NCBI GenBank assembly: GCA_036274895.1
Contig: DASUEU010000033.1
Coordinates: forward strand, 1-64,000
Length of the DNA: 64,000 nucleotides
Direction of reading: 5' to 3'
From: CALMKX01 sp036274895
GTDB taxonomy: Bacteria; Acidobacteriota; Thermoanaerobaculia; Multivoradales; SZUA-115
Part shown: in pieces, positions 8,490 to 16,595 of the stretch
How positions within the stretch are numbered: position 1 is the first letter of the stretch
Layout: every line of letters begins with the position of its first letter
Translations under genes and position numbers: made by a program
Notes under the pieces: model-generated
What the model saw: the letters and a program-made list of their open reading frames with translations, nothing else
The model's database searches: none
What the model was told of the DNA's origin: nothing

Positions 8490-8891
8490 ATGGGCCAGCC
8501 CGCCGCCAAGGCCAACGACAGCGTCCTCGCCACGGACACCCACATCGTGATGGTGCCGGCCGGGCCTTCGTTGGTGCCCACGCCGCTGCCGCATCCCTTC
8601 ACCGGCAAGATCACCGGCGGCACCGTGGCCACGGTCAAGGTCGGCGGCCAGGCCGCCGCGGTGGTGGGCTCGACGGCCGACAACGTGCCGGCCCACCTGC
8701 CCACCCCGCCCGGGGTCAGCTTCCAGAAGCCGCCTTCCAACCAGGGCACCATCCAGGTCGGCAGTGCCACGGTCAAGATCGGCGGTAAGGCCGCGGCCAG
8801 AAACGGCGACACCGCCGTGACCTGCAACGACCCGGCGGACGCCCCAGTGGGCTCGGTGGTGGCGGCCGGCACCGTCTTCATCGGCGGGTAG
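8490..8891 (+). CDS. PAAR-like spike tip protein
   Basis: 133 residues. PAAR proteins fold into a metal-stabilised cone that sharpens the spike and may carry effectors. The Gly/Ala/Val-rich sequence with repeated KVGGQAAAVVGS / KIGGKAAARNGDT motifs and two long Pro-rich loops fits the DUF4150/PAAR-like group. There are single His residues at about 19, 36 and 70 and one Cys near 112 as possible ligands. It follows the spike gene, as in other injection systems. Confidence 0.85.
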   Translation: MGQPAAKANDSVLATDTHIVMVPAGPSLVPTPLPHPFTGKITGGTVATVKVGGQAAAVVGSTADNVPAHLPTPPGVSFQKPPSNQGTIQVGSATVKIGGKAAARNGDTAVTCNDPADAPVGSVVAAGTVFIGG

Positions 8892-8895
8892 AGCC

Positions 8896-9390
8896 ATGGC
8901 CGAGCCCAACACCAGCCGCCTCGGCGCCGACCTGGCGCTCACCCGCTACACCGGCGTGGCCGGCGGCCCGCCGCTCCTGGAGGCTGATTCCTGGGGCAGC
9001 CTGGACCTGCGGGCGGTGCCCGGCGGGCAGGGTGGTCTGGCCCAGCCCGTGGAGCCCAGGGATCTCGGCACCGTCGCCGGGCGGGCCAACCTGGGGCAGG
9101 CGATCCTGCTCCGGCTGCTCACGCCCAAGGGGGCGTTGACCGGCCTCGCCCATCCAGCCTACGGCAGCCGCCTGACCAGCCTGATCGGCGGTCCCAACCG
9201 TGTAACGACCCGCAACCTGGCGCGCCTCTACACCCTGGAAGCGCTCGGCGAGGAACCCAGGGTGCGTCAAGTACTGGGGCTGACGGTCAGCCCGGTACCG
9301 GGCCAGCCGGACACCCTCCGCATCGAGCTGGCCGTGCTGCCGATCGACGAGAGCGAACCCTTGACCCTGACCCTGGACCTCAACCTGTGA
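8896..9390 (+). CDS. baseplate wedge protein, gp25-like
   Basis: 164 residues. Small wedge subunit that helps nucleate sheath assembly. The pattern ANLGQAILLRLLTPKGALTGLAHPAYGSRL, an Asn-Leu-Ala-Arg-Leu-Tyr helix, then the terminal beta-hairpin RIELAVLPIDESEPLTLTLD, matches the GPW/gp25 family. The usual EPR-type triad is not evident as such. It starts four bases after the tip gene. A repeat-filled gap, the largest in the operon, follows. Confidence 0.82.
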   Translation: MAEPNTSRLGADLALTRYTGVAGGPPLLEADSWGSLDLRAVPGGQGGLAQPVEPRDLGTVAGRANLGQAILLRLLTPKGALTGLAHPAYGSRLTSLIGGPNRVTTRNLARLYTLEALGEEPRVRQVLGLTVSPVPGQPDTLRIELAVLPIDESEPLTLTLDLNL

Positions 9391-9673
9391 CCGCCCCCCG
9401 GACCCCCCCGCCGCCCGCCTCCCCAACGGGAGGCCGCCCCTCATCTGGTTCCCACGCTCTGCGTGGGAACCCAGCAAACTCGGCCCACGCTCTGCGTGGG
9501 AACCCAGCAAACTCGGCCCACGCTCTGCGTGGGAACCCAAGTCCGGCCGCTCCGCGGCCTCTCTCGGTTGTCATCCTGAGCGTAGCGAAGGATCTGGGCG
9601 GGGGCGCCCTTTCCCTTCCCCCAGGTCCTTCGCTTCGCTCAGGACGACAAATGGGGCCGGGAGGCCCTCCGTC
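9391..9673. repeat. repeat-filled gap in the injection operon (REP-B x3 and REP-C pair)
   Basis: Three REP-B palindromes (core CCCACGCTCTGCGTGGG) sit at about 9447-9471, 9484-9504 and 9518-9539 in the same orientation. The sequence GTCCGGCCGCTCCGCGGCCT follows the third. A REP-C inverted pair comes next: CATCCTGAGCGTAGCGAAGG at about 9573-9592 and its near reverse complement CCTTCGCTTCGCTCAGGACG at about 9627-9646. The region is open in one frame only by chance. No gene is supported. Confidence 0.85.
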
Positions 9674-11425
9674 GTGAGCTTCATCGACCGCACCTTCCCG
9701 GACGTCGTCCGCGACGTGCTCACCAACCTCACCCAGGGCGTGGTGGGGGAGACGCACCGGATCGAGAGCTATGACCCCAAGGCCCGGCCCCTGGTGCTGC
9801 CCGAGGTGGTGCTCCAGCGCCGGCCGGTGCGGCGGGTCTCCTTCGTACGCGGCTTCGTGGCGGCCCCCGAGCCGGACGACGATCCCCTCCCCTACACCTT
9901 CGGCCTTGCGGACTACCAGCTCGTGCCCTTGACCGAGGGCGGAGCGGACCTCGCCAGGCTGCGCTTCCTGCCCTTCGGCAAGCGGCCGGCGCCGGGCACC
10001 GACCTCCTCGTCAACTACTACCCCCGCTCGACCGACGCCACCCCGATCACCGATTTGAACGTCGGCAGCGTGGCCCGCACCTTGGTCGAGGCCGTCAGCC
10101 GGGAGCTGGCCCTCTCCTGGGCCCAGCTGAACCTGGTCTACGACTCGGCCTTTGTCGGCACCGCCTCCGGGCCTTCCCTCGAGCGGGTGGTCGAGCTGCT
10201 GGGCGTTCGCCGCTTCGAGGCCGGCCGTGCCGCCGGGGCGGTGACCTTCCGCCGCCGGCCGGGCCTCGCCGGCAGCATCACCATCCCCGCCGGCACGCCG
10301 GTGGCGGACGGCGCCGACAAGGTGCGCTACGAGACCGTCGAGAGCCACGAGATGCTGGCCGGCGAGTCGGTGGCCGAGGTCCGGGTGCGCGGCACCTCGA
10401 CCTCGACGCCGCCGGTTGAAGCCGGGGTGCTGACGGTGATCCAGCGGGCCATCGCCGGCCTCGAGTCGGTGTCCAACGAGCGGCCCACCTCGCGGGCGAG
10501 CGAGCAGGAGACCGACGAGCAGCTGCGCGAGCGGGCCCGCTCAGCCCTCTTGGCCAGCGACAAGGGCACCCCGGCGGCGATCCGCTTCGGCCTGCTCCAG
10601 CTGCCCGAGGTGCGCGACGCCCGGGTGATCGAGATGCCCAACGGCGTGCCGGGGGAGATCCGGGTGGAGGTCGCTCTCGACCCGCCCCAGCCGGCCGACA
10701 GTCCCCTGCCGCCGCGGGTCAAGGCCCGCCTGGACGAGCTGCGGCCGGCGGGCATCCGGGTGCTCGGGGTGGGGGCCGGTGTCACCGAGGCGGTGGCCTC
10801 CCTGGTCCTCACCCTGGCCGGGCCGCCCCGCCCGCCGGCGGACGTCGAGCCCATCCGGGCGGCGGCCCGCGACCGCCTGCTCGCCGAGGTGCAGAAGAAG
10901 GGCGTGGGCGAGACCCTCCGGGTGCGGCCCCTCTCCGCCGCCCTGCTCGCCGACTCCCGCCTGGTGGACGTGGTCCTGACCCTGGGACGCAAGGGCAGCC
11001 CAGCCGCGGCCGAAGGCGCGGACCTGGTGCCCGACCCGGGGACCTCGGTGAGCCTGGCGGCGGAGGACGTGTCCTTCCAGCCCCTGCTCTTCGACCCGCC
11101 GGCGGCGCTCGGGCCGGTCCAGGTCGAGGTCCGCCTGAAGGCTGCCCTCACCCTCGAGGCCGGGGTGAGCGCTGAGGCGGCCAAGCAGACCCTCACGGCC
11201 AAGCTCAAAGGCTTCTTCGCCCAGCTGGCCCCCGGCACCGCGATCGACAGCGCCGCCCTGCTCGCCGCCCTGCGCCAGGAGGGCCAGTACGGCCTCGACC
11301 CCCTGACCCTGGTGGTGACGCTGACCGCCGGTGACCAGTTCTTCCAGATCGCCGAGGGCGGCGGGGCCTTCACGGTGCAGCCGGAGCAGACCTTCGAGGT
11401 GGTGGCCGTGGAGATCGGGCCGTGA
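9674..11425 (+). CDS. baseplate J-like wedge protein
   Basis: 583 residues, GTG start. Main wedge subunit linking hub to sheath. SQTGS-like order of the baseplate J family is visible: TDLNVGSVARTLVEAVSREL near the N-terminus, AGRAAGAVTFRRRPGLAGSI (the beta segment), IPAGTPVADGADKVRYETVE, and ERPTSRASEQETDEQLRERA with DKGTPAAIRFGLLQLPEVRD after it. The length is longer than P2 gpJ (about 300) but normal for injection systems. Its stop overlaps the next start (GTGA), so the two wedge genes are coupled. Confidence 0.88.
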   Translation: MSFIDRTFPDVVRDVLTNLTQGVVGETHRIESYDPKARPLVLPEVVLQRRPVRRVSFVRGFVAAPEPDDDPLPYTFGLADYQLVPLTEGGADLARLRFLPFGKRPAPGTDLLVNYYPRSTDATPITDLNVGSVARTLVEAVSRELALSWAQLNLVYDSAFVGTASGPSLERVVELLGVRRFEAGRAAGAVTFRRRPGLAGSITIPAGTPVADGADKVRYETVESHEMLAGESVAEVRVRGTSTSTPPVEAGVLTVIQRAIAGLESVSNERPTSRASEQETDEQLRERARSALLASDKGTPAAIRFGLLQLPEVRDARVIEMPNGVPGEIRVEVALDPPQPADSPLPPRVKARLDELRPAGIRVLGVGAGVTEAVASLVLTLAGPPRPPADVEPIRAAARDRLLAEVQKKGVGETLRVRPLSAALLADSRLVDVVLTLGRKGSPAAAEGADLVPDPGTSVSLAAEDVSFQPLLFDPPAALGPVQVEVRLKAALTLEAGVSAEAAKQTLTAKLKGFFAQLAPGTAIDSAALLAALRQEGQYGLDPLTLVVTLTAGDQFFQIAEGGGAFTVQPEQTFEVVAVEIGP

Positions 11426-12762
11426 GCCACCTCGACCGCATCCTCGACCTGCTGCCCGCGCCCTATTCGGTGGCGCCGGACTCGGTCATTGGACAACTGC
11501 TCGGCACCCTGACCCTGGAGCTCGACGCCTTCGACGAGGACCTCGGGCGCCTCCAGCGCAGCCACTGGATCGGCACCGCCGAGCGCCTCGAGGACGCCGC
11601 CCGCCTGGGCGAGCTGCTCGACGTCCCGCCCCTGCCCTGGGAGACCCTCGCCACCTACCGCGCCCGCCTGCTGCCCCTGGTGGCGGCGCGCCTGGCCGGC
11701 AGCCTCTCCCCGGAGGAGTTGGAGCGCTTCGTCTTCGACTATCTGTCGCGCACCGAGAGGGCGGACGCCCTGGACAGCCTCTTCCTGCCCCCCGGCATCG
11801 GCCGCCTCGACCGCGAGCAGGCTTTCGGCCGCAAGGCGGCGGGAGCGAACTTCCGTCCCCTCGCCCTGGTGGAGAACCCCGAACGGCGGGTCGCCAGCCA
11901 GGCCCTGCTCGGCCGCAACGGCCTCGTGCCCTATCTCTTCCGCTGGCAGGAGGAGAACCAGGGATTGGATGACACCGTGGCCGAGCTGCGCCTCGTCGGC
12001 CTCGCCGGCGGCCGGACCGCCGTGCCGATGCTGCTCAACCGCACCACCGGCGACCTGCTCGGCTACCGCGGGGTGCTGCGGGTGGGCGAGGTGCTGGATC
12101 TGACCCTGGCGCCCGAGGCCGGCGGCGAGCGAGCGCGCCGGGCCCGGGCCGAGCTGGACGGCCGGGACGTCACGGCCCGCCTGTTCGGGGGCGGCGGCTT
12201 CTCGTTGGCCTCTGGCTGGCAGCCGGAGAAGCTCGAGGAGGGGCCCCAGCTGCCCCGTCTGGCGCGGGGCCGCAACGAGTGGATCTACCTCTCGGTGGGC
12301 CTCTTCGACACCAAGGGGCTCGATCACGTGTTCTTCGCCCTGGCCGACGACGAGCTCTACGAGGGCGTCTTCGACCAGACCCGCTTCGACCACGCCCTCT
12401 TCCCCTCGGGGCCGGCGGCCCGCCTGGCGATGAGCTGGGTGGAGACCACGCCCGCCGCCTTCGAGGTGCGGGTGCCGCGCTACCTGGTGGCCGAGCCGAG
12501 CGAGCTGGCGGCGGCCGGGCCGAAGCGGCCCTGGCAGATGGTGGCCGAGGGCCTCGAGAGCTCCGTCGCCGCCCTCCACGCGGCCGGCGTCCGCCCGGCA
12601 GTGCGCTTCGTGCCGTTCGTGGAGACCCAGCGACAGCAGGCCCGGGTGCAGCTGCCCTGGGTCCGCCTGGACGCCGAGACCGCCTCGCCCGGTCGTGACG
12701 CCGGATTGAGCCTGGGTGGGCGCTTCGGCGAGTCGACCTTCGGAGGGACCCGCTTTGAATAG
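11422..12762 (+). CDS. gpI-like tail/baseplate protein
   Basis: 446 residues, GTG start overlapping the previous stop by four bases. The N-terminal helical part (LDRILDLLPAPYSVAPDSVI, ELDAFDEDLGRLQRSHWIGT, DAARLGELLDVPPLPWETLA) is the usual phage tail protein I arrangement. The C-terminal half is beta-rich and may contact fibres (DDELYEGVFDQTRFDHALFP). Directly after J, the standard order. Confidence 0.75.
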   Translation: MSHLDRILDLLPAPYSVAPDSVIGQLLGTLTLELDAFDEDLGRLQRSHWIGTAERLEDAARLGELLDVPPLPWETLATYRARLLPLVAARLAGSLSPEELERFVFDYLSRTERADALDSLFLPPGIGRLDREQAFGRKAAGANFRPLALVENPERRVASQALLGRNGLVPYLFRWQEENQGLDDTVAELRLVGLAGGRTAVPMLLNRTTGDLLGYRGVLRVGEVLDLTLAPEAGGERARRARAELDGRDVTARLFGGGGFSLASGWQPEKLEEGPQLPRLARGRNEWIYLSVGLFDTKGLDHVFFALADDELYEGVFDQTRFDHALFPSGPAARLAMSWVETTPAAFEVRVPRYLVAEPSELAAAGPKRPWQMVAEGLESSVAALHAAGVRPAVRFVPFVETQRQQARVQLPWVRLDAETASPGRDAGLSLGGRFGESTFGGTRFE

Positions 12763-13255
12763 CCGAAAGCAGAGACCCGAGCACACCGCGCCCCGCGGCC
12801 GGCTCACCCTCACGGTCAGCGATCCGGGAGGCCGCACGGTCGCCGAGCGCCGGGTGGGCAACATCGTGCTGCGCCAGGGGGCGGCGATCATCGCCGGCCT
12901 CTTCGCCGGCCAGAACGGCGCCGCGCCGATCAACCGCATCCAGGTGGGCTTCGGCACCGAGGGGGGCGATCCCTCGCTGGCGAGCCTGACTCCACCGGAC
13001 CCGCCGATCGATCCCGTGCACCTCTCGACCCCGCTCGGCCCCGAGGCCTTCGGGGTTGTGACCGACGGAGCGAGGGCCGTCCAGGTCTCGATCCAGGCGG
13101 TGTTCAAGCCCACCGAAAACCTGAAGGACGTCACCGAGGCGGGTCTCCTGGCGGGAGACCAGCTCTACAACCAGGTGGTCTTCGAGCCGGTCGAGCTGCG
13201 CATCGGCCAGGACGTCACCTTCTTCTGGGAAGTCGACTTCCCCTTCGGGCACTGA
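12755..13255 (+). CDS. conserved beta-rich baseplate/fibre-adaptor protein
   Basis: 166 residues. I chose the TTG at 12755 because GGAGGG lies at 12742-12747 and this gives an 8-base overlap with the previous gene. An ATG-less longer form from GTG 12716 would overlap more and has no ribosome binding site. Beta-strand-rich (RLTLTVSDPGGRTVAERRVG; INRIQVGFGTEGGDPS; VELRIGQDVTFFWEVDFPFG). No catalytic motif. Its position between gpI and the coiled-coil proteins suggests a structural adaptor. Confidence 0.55.
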   Translation: MNSRKQRPEHTAPRGRLTLTVSDPGGRTVAERRVGNIVLRQGAAIIAGLFAGQNGAAPINRIQVGFGTEGGDPSLASLTPPDPPIDPVHLSTPLGPEAFGVVTDGARAVQVSIQAVFKPTENLKDVTEAGLLAGDQLYNQVVFEPVELRIGQDVTFFWEVDFPFGH

Positions 13256-13282
13256 GCCCCGAGAACGGGAAAGGGCAAGGCG

Positions 13283-14215
13283 ATGCAAGACCTGAGGCTA
13301 TCCATCCTGGGCTTTTCCGCGGTCAACCGCGACTTGACCGTCGAGCTGCGCGATCCCTTGACCCGCGAGGTCAAGCGCGAGGTGCGGCCCTTCCTCGATG
13401 GCACCGTGCGCATCCCCAAGCTCGACGCCGGGGCCTACGAGCTGCACGTGCGCCACCCCAACCTCGCCCTGCCGGTCTTGACCCGGCCGATCCGGGTGCT
13501 GCCCCACGGCGAGACCAAGATCTCCCTGGTGATCGATCCGGCGAAGTTCCGCAACACGCCGATCGAGGACATCCCGGACGCCAACCTGGGGCCGGTGACC
13601 GACAGCGTGCGCTCGATCGCCGAGACGGTGGCGCCGCTCTCCGCCAAGGCGCCCGGGGAGGCGATCCGCGCCAGCGACTGGAACGCTCTCGCCGGGGCCG
13701 TGCGCGATCTCGCCGAGGCGGTGGCGGAGCTGACCCGGCTGGTCGCGCCCCAGGGCCACGACCACCCCGAGCTGGTGCGCAAGTTCGACGAGGTCGCGGG
13801 CAACTTCCAGAGCCTGATCGAGAGCGTCTCGGCCTCGCTCACCGAGCTGCAGCGCCAGAAGCAGCTCGACGTCATCAAGGAGCAGGTCACGGGGGTGCTC
13901 ACCGAGGCCGGCATCGCCCCGGACGAGCCCCGCGGCAAGGAGCTGCTGGAGGTGGTCAAGGGCCTGGAGGAGGCATCACACGGCTCGCCCCGGGACTTCG
14001 GCCGCAAGTCCCGCGAGGCCGGGGCCCTCTTGGGCAGCAAGTTCGAGCGCCTGGTCGAGGAGAAGCCCGAAGTGGGCAACTCGGATCCGGGCAAGGGCCT
14101 GGGCATCCTGGTGGACAGCCTCAAGGAGCAGCGCTCGACGACCTTCCAGGCCGAGATCGACCACCAGCGCAAGTCCAGCCGGCGGCTCACCGCCGGCCGC
14201 AGCTTCGGGGGCTAG
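13283..14215 (+). CDS. beta-sandwich plus coiled-coil fibre-like protein
   Basis: 310 residues. Residues 1-90 look like a carboxypeptidase-regulatory-like beta-sandwich (VELRDPLTREVKREVRPFLD, KLDAGAYELHVRHPNLALPV). The sequence DWN at 132-134 and HDHP at 159-162 form a module shared with the next gene (DWN 36-38, HQHP 71-74); HxHP loops are common where fibre trimers begin. The rest is charged and helical (KFERLVEEKPEVGNSDPGKG). Three bases from the next gene. Probably a fibre or baseplate accessory; target recognition is not shown. Confidence 0.5.
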   Translation: MQDLRLSILGFSAVNRDLTVELRDPLTREVKREVRPFLDGTVRIPKLDAGAYELHVRHPNLALPVLTRPIRVLPHGETKISLVIDPAKFRNTPIEDIPDANLGPVTDSVRSIAETVAPLSAKAPGEAIRASDWNALAGAVRDLAEAVAELTRLVAPQGHDHPELVRKFDEVAGNFQSLIESVSASLTELQRQKQLDVIKEQVTGVLTEAGIAPDEPRGKELLEVVKGLEEASHGSPRDFGRKSREAGALLGSKFERLVEEKPEVGNSDPGKGLGILVDSLKEQRSTTFQAEIDHQRKSSRRLTAGRSFGG

Positions 14216-14218
14216 GCC

Positions 14219-16006
14219 ATGGCAGAGCTGGGACAGCTGCGCCGCATCGCCGCCCTGGTCGAGCGCCTCGAGCCCCTGGCCAGTGCCGGGCGCAAGAAGA
14301 CGGGCGACCGCATCGAGGCCGAGGACTGGAACACCGTGGTCGAGATCCTGCTCGGTGTCCTGGGCGTGGACCGGGGCCAGGAAGAGGCCCTGGTCTCCTC
14401 GCTGGCCGACCGCTTCGCCCCGGCGGACCACCAGCACCCGGGGGAGGTCACCGCCGACTGGCTCTCCGCGGACCTCCAGGCCAGGCTGGCCGGCGGCGGC
14501 GAGAGCGTGGCCACCCGCCGCCTGGTCGACGAGCTCGACGGGCGCATCTCCGGTCTGGCCAGCCAGGTGGCGGCGCTCTCCACCCAGGTGGAGGGCCTCC
14601 AGGCCAGCCTGGACCGCGCCGCCGCCGGCGAGCTCGACCGCGGCCGGACCCTGCGCAACTTCGAGGCCCGCTTCACCAACCTCGAGAGCGTGCGCGCCGT
14701 GGTGGGCAACCTGGGCAACCAGGTCAGCGGCATCACCGGCAAGGTGGACGAGCTCCTGGCCCTGCGTGGCAACCTGACCGACGAGCAGGGCAACCCCCTC
14801 GACCTGCGCGGCCTGCGCACCGAGGTCGGCAACCTCACCACCCTGACCAAGAACTTCAACGGCGTGGACGGCCGGCCGCTCAAGCTCGCCGAGCTCGAGC
14901 TCCAGCTGCGCGATCTCTCGGACGTGGTCGGGGCGGGCGGCAGCCGCGGCTTCGAGCACGTGGTGACCCAGGTGGCCGACCAGGTGCGGCCGGCCCTCGA
15001 GAGCCGGGTGCAGCAGGCGGTGGACCTGGCCCGCGACGAGGAGCGCGAGCAGCGCCTGGCGGGGGAGGGCCGGCTGCGCTCCGAGATCGCGACGTCGGTG
15101 GCGGCCTCCCGCGACGGCCTCACCCAGACCCTGGGCCAGCTCACGGCGGCGAGCGAGACGCGGCTTTCGGGCCGCCTCGACGAGCGCCTGGCCACCGCCT
15201 CCGCCCAGATCGCCCGCGACGCCTCGGCGGCGGCCGCGACCCTGGTCACCGATCGGCTGGCCAACCTGCCGGCGCAGGTGCGCGGCGAGGTGGCCACGGC
15301 GATCACCCCAGTCCGCGCCGAGCTGGCGGCCAGCCTCCAGGCCGACCTGCGGACCCAGGTCAGCGGCGTCGAAGGGCGCCTCAACACCCGCCTCGAGCGC
15401 ACCGAGCGGCGGGTGGACGGCCTCGAGATCCAGCTGCCCCGGCGCCTCGGCGAGCTGGTGGACGCCCGGGGCCTCGAGCTCGAGGACCGCCTGGGCCAGA
15501 GCCTCGAGGGCCGCGTGGCCGCCGCCACCGACGGCCTGCGCGCCGAGATCGCTCCGCGCATCGCCGCGGCCGCGGACGAACGCCTGGGGGACCTCGACGA
15601 GCGGCTGGCCGGCGCCGTGGCGGGCCGCCTGGGCGACCTCGACGAGCGGGTCGGCCGCGCCGTGGCCCAGGCCACCGCCGACCAGGGGCAGCGGGTCGCC
15701 GAAGAAGTGCAGGTGCAGCTCGGCCAGTTGGACGTGCCGGGCCGCATCGCCGGGGCCACCCAGACCCTGGGCGGCCAGCTGCGCGCCGAGCTGAGCCGGG
15801 GCCTGGCCGAGCAGCAGGCGCGCACCTCGACCGCCATCGACGGCGCCCTGACCCTGGTGCGGGGCGAGATCGGCGCCGCCTCGCGGGCCGCCAGCGACGA
15901 CGCCGTGCGCCGCTCCAAGGCCGAGATCGCCGGGCTGGAAGGCCGGCTGCGCCCGGACTCCCTGCGGCCGGTGGTGATCGGGCCGGTGATCCGGCCGATC
16001 GGCTAG
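14219..16006 (+). CDS. long coiled-coil tail fibre-like protein
   Basis: 595 residues. DWN at 36-38 and HQHP at 71-74 open the protein; the remainder is a long heptad-patterned coiled coil with recurring units such as GRLDERLATASAQIARDASA and LDERLAGAVAGRLGDLDERV, ending RPVVIGPVIRPIG. It could be the fibre shaft or, less likely, the tape measure. No receptor-binding tip domain is recognised. Very high GC, in keeping with the operon. Confidence 0.5.
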   Translation: MAELGQLRRIAALVERLEPLASAGRKKTGDRIEAEDWNTVVEILLGVLGVDRGQEEALVSSLADRFAPADHQHPGEVTADWLSADLQARLAGGGESVATRRLVDELDGRISGLASQVAALSTQVEGLQASLDRAAAGELDRGRTLRNFEARFTNLESVRAVVGNLGNQVSGITGKVDELLALRGNLTDEQGNPLDLRGLRTEVGNLTTLTKNFNGVDGRPLKLAELELQLRDLSDVVGAGGSRGFEHVVTQVADQVRPALESRVQQAVDLARDEEREQRLAGEGRLRSEIATSVAASRDGLTQTLGQLTAASETRLSGRLDERLATASAQIARDASAAAATLVTDRLANLPAQVRGEVATAITPVRAELAASLQADLRTQVSGVEGRLNTRLERTERRVDGLEIQLPRRLGELVDARGLELEDRLGQSLEGRVAAATDGLRAEIAPRIAAAADERLGDLDERLAGAVAGRLGDLDERVGRAVAQATADQGQRVAEEVQVQLGQLDVPGRIAGATQTLGGQLRAELSRGLAEQQARTSTAIDGALTLVRGEIGAASRAASDDAVRRSKAEIAGLEGRLRPDSLRPVVIGPVIRPIG

Positions 16007-16022
16007 GCGGAGAGCGACGACC

Positions 16023-16595
16023 ATGCTAGCGGCTCTCGAACGGCAGCTCGTGGCGATCGTCGCCGACGGCCTGGCTGGGCGGCCCGCCCTCGGGGTGGTC
16101 GTCGGCAGCCAGGGCGGCGAGCCGGCGGCCGGGGCGGGCGTGGTGCGGGTGGCCCTGTCCGAGCTGGCCAGCCTGGCCAGCTTCCCTCCCGGGGAGACCG
16201 TGGTCTCCGGCCCCGCCGGGGCCCGCCAGAGCCGGCGCGTGCTGCCCTTGGCGCTCTCGGCCCGGCTGGAGCTGGCGCGCCGTCCCGCCGGGGCCTCGGC
16301 GGCCGAGGTGGCGGCGGCCCGCGGCCTGCTGCTCGACGATCTCTCGCTCGTCGCCCATCGCCTGGCCGACCCGGCCGTGCGCGGCGGACAGGCCTTCGCC
16401 GTGGCCGGGCCGGACCCGGGCTTTGCCGTCAGCTCCTGCGTCCTGCGCGAGGGCAACGGCGTGGCCGAAGCCGCTGCGCCTCTGTTGGGCGCGAGGCTCG
16501 CCTACGAACTGCGGGCCGAGATCTGGCCCACCGAACCGCCCCAGCCGGAAGGGGAGATCAAGGTCGTCGACACCGAGGTGGAGACCCGGCCATGA
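16023..16595 (+). CDS. hypothetical operon protein, possible tail terminator
   Basis: 190 residues with no recognised motif. The layout (short N-terminal helix LAALERQLVAIVADGLAGRP, a beta stretch, then a helical part AARGLLLDDLSLVAHRLADP) loosely recalls the Pvc16/DUF4255 cap proteins that close the tube-sheath end. No closer candidate for that job is seen in the operon. This is inference from shape and position. Its last four bases overlap the next gene (ATGA). Confidence 0.35.
   Translation: MLAALERQLVAIVADGLAGRPALGVVVGSQGGEPAAGAGVVRVALSELASLASFPPGETVVSGPAGARQSRRVLPLALSARLELARRPAGASAAEVAAARGLLLDDLSLVAHRLADPAVRGGQAFAVAGPDPGFAVSSCVLREGNGVAEAAAPLLGARLAYELRAEIWPTEPPQPEGEIKVVDTEVETRP

Noticed and set aside
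9387..9677. 96-codon plus-strand frame between gp25 and J genes
   Set aside because: It consists of translated REP-B and REP-C repeats (HALRGN, SVVILSVAKDL), a common false gene call.
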